Source of the DNA: an uncultured Prevotella sp.
Lineage (GTDB): Bacteria > Bacteroidota > Bacteroidia > Bacteroidales > Bacteroidaceae
Assembly: GCA_902477645.1 (NCBI GenBank)
Contig: CABSIA010000106.1
Location: 1-10,627 of the forward strand
Direction of reading: 5' to 3'
Length of the DNA: 10,627 nt
Shown here: piece by piece, positions 6,922 through 10,627 of the stretch
Numbering within the stretch: position 1 is the stretch's first letter
Layout of the letters: each line of letters starts with the position of its first letter
The notes under the pieces: model-generated
What the model saw: only the letters and a program-made list of their open reading frames with translations
Told to the model about the DNA's origin: nothing
The model's database searches: none
Translations under genes and position numbers: made by a program

Positions 6922-6940
6922 TTACTCGTTTAACGTGTAA
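6922..6940. promoter_or_regulatory. Candidate operator: 19-bp palindrome upstream of the nhaD promoter
   Basis: The plus strand reads TTACTCGTTTAACGTGTAA. This is TTAC-x-CGTT and AACG-x-GTAA around a central T, with only the two x positions unpaired. Its centre is about 27-30 bp upstream of the -33 box, roughly -62 from the expected start, a usual place for an activator site. The one-base centre rules out an RNA hairpin, so a dimeric regulator binding DNA is the more natural reading. The regulator is unknown. Confidence 0.4.
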
Positions 6941-6960
6941 TTAATAAAACAAAATAAAAA

Positions 6961-7938
6961 TTAGCGGAAAAGAACAGTTTTCAGGCTGAAATAAACAAAC
7001 TCCTGCATCCTAAATAAAAACCAAGAGCACCTTAGCGGCATATATCCCAACTTCATTTTATTGCGAAATGTCAGCCTGCGGGTTTCTATGCTCCCCCATG
7101 TAGTCCTGATTATCTGATATCCATATTCAACATCTTCTTTCGAGAGATTTTTCCTATTTTTATATATGAAATACATAGCGTCTACAACATTCAGCCATCT
7201 TACATTCTCATAAATACTCAGCAGACGCTCATCACAGCACAATTGAGAGAGTGAGCGTTTCATGCTCGCATTGGCTATCAGATAGTCAAACTTGCGCACC
7301 GTCGGCTTGTGTGTCACAGATTCCTCATGCTGCCGGTAGTGATATTGCCCATTGCAGCATCTAACCTCTCGCGACACAAAATAGTGCAGACGTGTCGTAT
7401 TGTCGTCACTATACGCACGTGCCGACTCATCATAAGGAAAACGGTGGTGGATATTGGCTCTAACAATATAAACTCCATGTATTTTCCATGTCAGAGAAGC
7501 CTCAAAAGCATCCTTCCCGGACATTACGCCGAAAGCCTCCACAGGATAAGGCTCTTTTCGGTCCGGATATTCATAAATTGTATCAAAAAGCACGGAATCC
7601 GTCTGTGGATGAAGCTCAAAACAGTTGACAGCCAGCTCAAGGCAGTCATCCGACATCCAGTCGTCACTGTCCAAGAAACAAACGAACTCCCCCCCCGCAC
7701 GTTTCAATCCTACATTACGCGCATGAGCCTGTCCCTGATTTTCTTCCAAATGGATCACCTCAATCCTGTTGTCTGCCAAAGCATAGCTGTCTAAAATGTC
7801 AGGCGACTCATCTGTAGAGCAGTCATCGACACATATTACCTGTATATCATGAAGTGTCTGTCTTAACAAAGAGTCAAGACACTCACGGAGATACTTCTCC
7901 GTATTATACACCGCTACAAGAACGCTCACCTTACACAT
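6961..7938 (-). CDS. Family 2 glycosyltransferase for a surface polysaccharide
   Basis: A GT-A-fold, inverting sugar transferase. The 325-residue protein opens with VSVLVAVYNTEKYLRECLDS (4-23), followed by the nucleotide-binding CVDDCSTDES (36-45) and the metal-binding DSDD (90-93) in FLDSDDWM. The N-terminal catalytic domain covers about 1-200. The C-terminus (about 280-325) is basic with aromatic and aliphatic residues, as in enzymes lying on the inner membrane. I chose the ATG at 7938, which overlaps the flippase stop (ATGTGTAA); a GTG one codon earlier is possible. The sugar and acceptor cannot be read from sequence. A G8 run encodes Gly82-Gly83 directly before the DSDD motif. Its role with the flippase in O-antigen, capsule or exopolysaccharide assembly is inferred from linkage. 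Confidence 0.9.
   Translation of the reverse strand: MCKVSVLVAVYNTEKYLRECLDSLLRQTLHDIQVICVDDCSTDESPDILDSYALADNRIEVIHLEENQGQAHARNVGLKRAGGEFVCFLDSDDWMSDDCLELAVNCFELHPQTDSVLFDTIYEYPDRKEPYPVEAFGVMSGKDAFEASLTWKIHGVYIVRANIHHRFPYDESARAYSDDNTTRLHYFVSREVRCCNGQYHYRQHEESVTHKPTVRKFDYLIANASMKRSLSQLCCDERLLSIYENVRWLNVVDAMYFIYKNRKNLSKEDVEYGYQIIRTTWGSIETRRLTFRNKMKLGYMPLRCSWFLFRMQEFVYFSLKTVLFR
7689..7696 (-). repeat. G8 homopolymer inside the glycosyltransferase gene
   Basis: The coding strand carries eight consecutive G (GCGGGGGGGGAG) encoding Ala-Gly-Gly-Glu at residues 81-84. Synonymous codons could have broken the run. By direct reading, gaining one G places a TGA about nine codons later, before the DSDD motif is completed. 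Losing one G leads to a TAA about 55 codons later in the wrong frame. Either slip would therefore inactivate the enzyme. Confidence 0.6.
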
Positions 7939-9430
7939 CACGCCCGAATTTTCTTATAAATTTGCCTCTCAACGAATTCCAGAGCGACGTCTTGCTTTTC
8001 AATATACCCAAAGAGACTGCCAGGCTACCACAGAAAAGCAGACAGCCTACAATCCAATATAAAATACCAGCAGCTGCCGAAGTCATCAGATATGCGACTA
8101 TACAAAGCGGCAACTGCATGGCCGCATAAACAAAAATCTTCGCCGAAGGCCTATACCCATACTTATAATTGGCATAAAGATAGACAACGGCAAAATTCAA
8201 CAATGAAGTCATCGTTATGGCGGCTCCTGTGCCTGTGAGTCCCCTCGTCCCATAACCATATCCGACAAACCCCACAAGTGATATGTCGTAAATGGCTTCA
8301 AGCGTCAGGTATGTGGCAGAGTCACCTTTGGACAAGGATATATATTCAACAGGAAGATTCATGGCACGCAAAAACATGGCGAAAACCATTATCTGAACCA
8401 TACCGATGGCAGGCAGGAACTTACCGCTATAGAGCAACGGCAACAAAACCGGCAACGAGACTAAGAAAAACACCAACAACGGCGACACCAGCAAAAGTGT
8501 CACTTCTATCTGTCTGTTTACCACCCCGTTGAGCGGAGCCCCACATTCTTTTATTGCCGACAGACGAGGAAAATATTCAGTCTCCATAGCTGAGAAAACC
8601 ATCCCGGCATACGTCATCGTCATCATATAGCCGGCATTGTAAAGTCCAACCTCTGTTACCGACGCCACATTGCTCAGGAAGCTCCTTATCGCAAATTCGG
8701 CGCCTGAGCCGAGGACTCCGGCAAAAACAAAAGCAACGCCAAGGCGCACCATACCGACACCACCAACAAGCACACTCTTATCTCCCGAAAAACTCAATGG
8801 ATACTTGCGGTAAGAAAACATCACACACAAGAGCATCTGTGCAAGAGCAAGCAGTACAAGCGAAGGGACAATGGCCTTTTCCCTATAAATATAATACAAA
8901 GGTATGGAGATTACAAGTGCTGCGAAGATAGTGTATATGGGAATTATGGCAAGATTCCTCAACTGCCGTGTACCTTTTAGTATAGCCATCTCTCCGCCTG
9001 TTATCGCCGTAAGCGCTACTATTGGGGAAAGGAATATGAAATGCAGGGTATGCCCGTCCCATGAGAAAGTCCACTTGCTGAGCAACGGACTAAGGGCGAT
9101 GCACAGAAACATGCCTACGATACCGACAAGCAAACTCCAGCTACGTACAGTTTTTATTGTCTGGCTAAGTTTCTCAACATTATTCTCGTCATAATCGGCA
9201 GAGATATTTTTAACCGCACTAACAGATATGCCGAGATTTGTCGAGTCTGAGACAAGCTTCACCGTAGAGTTGAACAAGGCTATAAGCCCCATTCCGTCAG
9301 GACCCAACATCATAGCAACCAACTTGTTGCGCACGACGCTCATAAGGATGCCAAGCCCCTGTACGCCGCCAAAAATGCCGGTGTATTTCACAATATTGGA
9401 ATAGCTGTCTGCCTGTTCTGCTTTTTTCAT
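7931..9430 (-). CDS. Wzx-like oligosaccharide flippase (polysaccharide transporter family)
   Basis: An inner-membrane protein that flips lipid-linked oligosaccharide to the periplasmic face. The 499-residue protein is hydrophobic throughout, with roughly 14 likely segments. The opening fits the family (a helix at about 18-40 containing GGVQGLGILMSVVRNKLVA, then LGPDGMGLIALF). Other typical elements are GLYNAGYMM (262-270), EYFPRLSAI (285-293) after an interhelical loop and LLYSGKFLPA (332-341). I assign the MOP/PST superfamily with confidence; the O-antigen translocase subgroup is by resemblance. Its stop overlaps the start of the glycosyltransferase by 8 nt, so the two are co-translated. The 387-bp upstream stretch has no promoter I can defend. 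No polymerase or ligase gene is nearby. Confidence 0.9.
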   Translation of the reverse strand: MKKAEQADSYSNIVKYTGIFGGVQGLGILMSVVRNKLVAMMLGPDGMGLIALFNSTVKLVSDSTNLGISVSAVKNISADYDENNVEKLSQTIKTVRSWSLLVGIVGMFLCIALSPLLSKWTFSWDGHTLHFIFLSPIVALTAITGGEMAILKGTRQLRNLAIIPIYTIFAALVISIPLYYIYREKAIVPSLVLLALAQMLLCVMFSYRKYPLSFSGDKSVLVGGVGMVRLGVAFVFAGVLGSGAEFAIRSFLSNVASVTEVGLYNAGYMMTMTYAGMVFSAMETEYFPRLSAIKECGAPLNGVVNRQIEVTLLLVSPLLVFFLVSLPVLLPLLYSGKFLPAIGMVQIMVFAMFLRAMNLPVEYISLSKGDSATYLTLEAIYDISLVGFVGYGYGTRGLTGTGAAITMTSLLNFAVVYLYANYKYGYRPSAKIFVYAAMQLPLCIVAYLMTSAAAGILYWIVGCLLFCGSLAVSLGILKSKTSLWNSLRGKFIRKFGRDV

Positions 9431-9485
9431 TATTATTTTAACGCAACTTCTATCTTTTTATTATCCCAGCGGCCTAAATAAAATC

Positions 9486-9623
9486 ATGAGGCAAGCGTTG
9501 AGACAATACGCTTTCACGCAGGCTGCAATTTACACGACTCTATCCTAAGCCTGCCCGATTTTGCGGTTTCTACGTACGCCATGTCAGATACAAAAAAATA
9601 AAGCATGGCTCATCTGTCAATGA
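9486..9623 (+). pseudogene. Short plus-strand reading frame interrupted by one TAA; possible relic or repeat unit
   Basis: From the ATG at 9486 the frame reads MRQALRQYAFTQAAIYTTLS, meets TAA at 9546-9548 and then stays open for 24 codons (including LRFLRTPCQIQKNKAWL) to a TGA at 9621-9623. A single C-to-T change (CAA to TAA) would explain the break. The terminal TGA abuts the composite hairpin and T-run at 9622-9684. I have an uncertain memory of near-identical short hypothetical peptides annotated in Prevotella genomes. If that is right, this is a copy of a dispersed element and the 'protein' may be only a by-product of its sequence. There is no ribosome-binding site or convincing promoter. 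Confidence 0.3.
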
Positions 9624-9684
9624 AGCCGCTTGCGATGGCGAATGCAAGCGGTTTCAACAGCCATTGCAAGCGGCTGCGTTTTTT
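9622..9684 (+). repeat. Composite hairpin with two alternative 3' arms, followed by T6
   Basis: AGCCGCTTGCGATGGC (9624-9639) pairs with GCCATTGCAAGCGGCT (9660-9675), 16 bp with one wobble and a 20-nt loop. That loop holds another GCAAGCGG copy, so 9622-9633 can instead pair with 9644-9655 (12 bp, one wobble, 10-nt loop). The two folds exclude each other. On the plus strand a TTTTTT run (9679-9684) follows the longer stem after three bases, giving a terminator-like shape, but no intact plus-strand gene ends here. It could be a repeat cassette, a structured RNA or part of the flippase leader read on the minus strand. Confidence 0.55.
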
Positions 9685-9700
9685 ACGGTGTCAGAATGCG

Positions 9701-9766
9701 TTTTTCTAAAATTTAAATCTGAGACAGAAAATTTTGCAATAAAACACACTTTGCATTTTAGAAAAA
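9701..9766. repeat. 12-bp perfect inverted repeat overlapping the terminator T-run
   Basis: TTTTTCTAAAAT (9701-9712) and ATTTTAGAAAAA (9755-9766) are exact inverted copies 42 nt apart. The second arm overlaps the A-run that forms the U-tract of the ribosomal-operon terminator. A smaller stem, TGCATTTT/AAAATGCA (9752-9773), also competes there. Being A/T-rich, these may be chance or minor terminator accessories. Confidence 0.35.
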
Positions 9767-9792
9767 AAATGCAGACCTTTTTACAGGCCTGC
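9761..9792 (-). terminator. Intrinsic terminator of the rpmB-rpmG-DUF4295 operon
   Basis: On the minus strand GCAGGCCT pairs with AGGTCTGC (8 bp, one G-T wobble) around a 6-nt loop, followed by A and eight T. It begins 25 nt after the DUF4295 stop, so transcription of the ribosomal operon should end here rather than enter the polysaccharide genes. Confidence 0.88.
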
Positions 9793-9817
9793 AATTCTCT
9801 GAAATGCTGATAAAAAA

Positions 9818-9976
9818 TTATTTCTTAAAGAAATCCTTAACATCCTCATTACGAACCATGTGCTCATCAAAGATGTAAGCGCCAGTCTTAGGACTCTTTA
9901 CCATCTTTATAACCTTTGTATAAGCACGTCCGTCAGTAGAACCTTCGTGAAGGGTAGCGACCGCTTTTTTAGCCAT
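9818..9976 (-). CDS. DUF4295 small basic protein, Bacteroidota-specific, ribosome-linked
   Basis: This 52-residue protein begins MAKKAVATLHEGSTDGRAYT and ends VRNEDVKDFFKK. It is rich in Lys with an acidic-basic tail, and I recognise it as the DUF4295 family found in Bacteroidota directly after rpmG. Its size, charge and operon position suggest a ribosome component. I recall that an extra large-subunit protein (called bL38) has been described in this phylum and this family may be it, but I cannot confirm that here. The start has a strong AGGAG nine bases upstream, overlapping the space after rpmG (16-nt gap). An intrinsic terminator follows the stop, so it is the last gene of the operon. Confidence 0.85.
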   Translation of the reverse strand: MAKKAVATLHEGSTDGRAYTKVIKMVKSPKTGAYIFDEHMVRNEDVKDFFKK

Positions 9977-9985
9977 ATTCTAAAT

Positions 9986-9990
9986 CTCCT
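9986..9990 (-). promoter_or_regulatory. Strong Shine-Dalgarno site of the DUF4295 gene
   Basis: AAGGAG lies 9 nt before the ATG at 9976 and supports this start. Such sites are rare in Bacteroidota; none precedes the ATP synthase, pfkA or nhaD genes in this window. Confidence 0.7.
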
Positions 9991-9992
9991 TA

Positions 9993-10181
9993 TTACTTTA
10001 TTTCCTTGTGAAGAGTCATCTTCTTCAGGATTGGGTTATACTTCTTCAACTCAAGACGCTCAGGAGTGTTCTTGCGATTTTTTGTGGTAACATAACGGCT
10101 TGTTCCTGGGAGTCCGCTGTTCTTCATCTCAGTGCACTCGAGGATAACCTGTACCCTATTGCCTTTAGCTTTCTTTGCCAT
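9993..10181 (-). CDS. rpmG: 50S ribosomal protein bL33
   Basis: bL33 is a small protein at the E site of the large subunit. The 62-residue product reads MAKKAKGNRVQVILECTEM, then SGLPGTSRYVTTKNRKNTPE and ends in KKMTLHKEIK; the TxKNRKNTPERLELKKYNP run (about 32-50) is diagnostic. It has a single cysteine (Cys16) and lacks the two CxxC pairs, so it is the zinc-independent form. I chose the ATG at 10181 (MAKKAKG), five bases after the rpmB stop and preceded by AGGAG; a longer frame from 10223 lies within rpmB and is not supported. It belongs to the rpmB-rpmG-DUF4295 operon. Confidence 0.96.
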   Translation of the reverse strand: MAKKAKGNRVQVILECTEMKNSGLPGTSRYVTTKNRKNTPERLELKKYNPILKKMTLHKEIK

Positions 10182-10186
10182 GGTTA

Positions 10187-10450
10187 TTAATCTCCTATAA
10201 CTTTTATGTCCTTCCAATCGCAATAGCCCTTGGCAACCGCCTGCTTAAGAGCTGCGTCGAGACCTACTTTATTAATAAGACGAAGACCAGCAGCACTGAT
10301 CTTGAGTGAAATCCAGCACTCTTCTTCCACATAGTAGAATTTTTTGCTGAAGAGGTTAACGTCAAAGGAACGCTTTGTGCGATGCTTTGAGTGAGACACA
10401 TTGCAACCAATCTGTGCCTTCTTGCCTGTAATCTGACAAATCTTAGACAT
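10187..10450 (-). CDS. rpmB: 50S ribosomal protein bL28
   Basis: bL28 is a large-subunit protein near the E site. The 87-residue protein opens MSKICQITGKKAQIGCNVSHSKHRTKR, which is the family's conserved N-terminus (CxxTGKK...NVSHSKxRTKR); the tail WISLKISAAGLRLINKVGLD (about 46-65) also fits. The length suits Bacteroidota forms. It is the first gene of a three-gene operon under the promoter at 10503-10533. The start has no Shine-Dalgarno sequence but an A/T-rich leader, normal for the phylum. rpmG follows after 5 nt, with its AGGAG placed inside the end of rpmB. Confidence 0.97.
   Translation of the reverse strand: MSKICQITGKKAQIGCNVSHSKHRTKRSFDVNLFSKKFYYVEEECWISLKISAAGLRLINKVGLDAALKQAVAKGYCDWKDIKVIGD
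10192..10196 (-). promoter_or_regulatory. Strong Shine-Dalgarno site of rpmG inside the rpmB end
   Basis: AGGAG lies 10 nt before the rpmG ATG and within the last codons of rpmB. It fixes the rpmG start at 10181 and argues for independent ribosome recruitment as well as coupling. Confidence 0.65.
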
Positions 10451-10502
10451 TGCTATGATTAAATTTTGTTTTCGTTTTTTGATACTTATTCCAAACAGGG
10501 TG

Positions 10503-10533
10503 CAAAATTACAAATATTTTCGGAACCTGCAAA
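10503..10533 (-). promoter_or_regulatory. Bacteroidota-type promoter of the rpmB operon
   Basis: The minus strand carries TTTG (10530-10533), exactly 19 bp, then TAATTTTG (10503-10510), a full match to the phylum consensus. Transcription should begin near 10498, leaving a leader of about 48 nt before rpmB. Confidence 0.88.
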
Positions 10534-10568
10534 ACATTTCCATAAAGAATTGTGTCTTTTAAGGAATT

Positions 10569-10627
10569 TTATTGTTTTTCCGCCAGAAACCGTGCGCACA
10601 TTTCGGCACAACGCTCACCATCTACGC
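10569..10627 (-). CDS. C-terminal end of an unidentified gene (runs off the right edge)
   Basis: One minus-strand frame is open from the window edge to a TAA at 10569-10571 and reads VDGERCAEMCARFLAEKQ. The other two frames meet stops at once. The codons look ordinary for the neighbourhood and the non-coding A/T-rich gap with the rpmB promoter starts right after it, so I take it as the tail of a real gene. Eighteen residues are too few to assign a family. In related genomes the gene here is often cinA, but this tail does not remind me of CinA. Confidence 0.4.
   Translation of the reverse strand, partial: VDGERCAEMCARFLAEKQ

Larger units (their letters stand above)
9431..9817. other. 387-bp intergenic region rich in inverted repeats
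   Basis: Between the flippase start and the DUF4295 stop I see no intact gene. The contents are the terminator of the ribosomal operon (9761-9792), an interrupted plus-strand reading frame (9486-9623), a composite hairpin (9622-9684) and smaller inverted pairs: AAGCGT/ACGCTT (9493-9498 and 9508-9513), GCAGGCT/AGCCTGC (9518-9524 and 9548-9554) and TTTTTCTAAAAT/ATTTTAGAAAAA (9701-9712 and 9755-9766). The flippase promoter must lie here or further upstream, but no TAnnTTTG box with a proper -33 partner is visible on the minus strand. Confidence 0.6.

Noticed and set aside
7309..7794. 161-codon open frame on the plus strand
   Set aside because: It is antisense to the glycosyltransferase catalytic domain and lacks a promoter, a ribosome-binding site and family features.
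9620..9680. CRISPR repeats
   Set aside because: The GCAAGCGG copies are few, short, partly inverted and unevenly spaced; they form hairpins, not a repeat-spacer array.
9431..9817. tRNA or other known RNA gene
   Set aside because: No cloverleaf-like set of stems with a TTCGA-type loop or CCA end could be found; only the hairpins described are present.
9860..10090. 76-codon open frame on the plus strand
   Set aside because: It lies opposite DUF4295 and rpmG, both of which have family motifs and Shine-Dalgarno sites.

Overview
The window comes from a member of the Bacteroidota, most likely the Bacteroidales and probably Prevotella-like. The evidence is the F-ATPase gene order with atpD-atpC first and an extra membrane protein before atpB, an epsilon subunit cut down to its N-terminal domain, a Bacteroidota-only small protein (DUF4295) behind rpmB-rpmG, and two promoters with the phylum's signature (TTTG, 19 bp, TAnnTTTG). 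The genus is an inference. Every convincing gene is on the minus strand, so transcription runs from the right end of the window to the left.

Right end (about 9800-10627): the last codons of an unidentified gene, then a compact ribosomal operon rpmB (bL28) - rpmG (bL33) - DUF4295. It starts at a textbook promoter and ends at an intrinsic terminator. The second and third genes carry strong Shine-Dalgarno sequences, unlike the other genes here.

9431-9817 is a 387-bp non-coding stretch. Besides that terminator it holds, on the plus strand, a short reading frame interrupted by one stop, followed directly by two mutually exclusive hairpins and a T-run. It may be a dispersed repeat or a structured RNA and is the least explained part of the window.

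6961-9430 is a two-gene surface-polysaccharide unit: a Wzx-like flippase overlapping a GT2 glycosyltransferase by 8 nt. The glycosyltransferase has a G8 run just before its DSDD motif, a possible on/off slippage site.

4406-6904 holds an NhaD-type Na+/H+ antiporter with its own promoter and an upstream palindrome, followed 18 nt later by pfkA. The PfkA has Asn where ATP-dependent phosphofructokinases normally have the Mg-ATP aspartate of the GGDGS motif.

1-4309 is most of an F1Fo ATP synthase operon: atpD, atpC, an AtpI-like gene, atpB, atpE, atpF and the start of atpH; atpA and atpG presumably lie beyond the left edge. The c-ring residues suggest H+ rather than Na+ coupling. Together the central and left genes cover glycolytic ATP supply, Na+/H+ exchange and proton-driven ATP synthesis or hydrolysis. 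I found no tRNA, rRNA, CRISPR array or insertion sequence. No wholly new multi-gene system is evident; the best leads are the 9480-9690 element, the G8 tract and the PfkA substitution.
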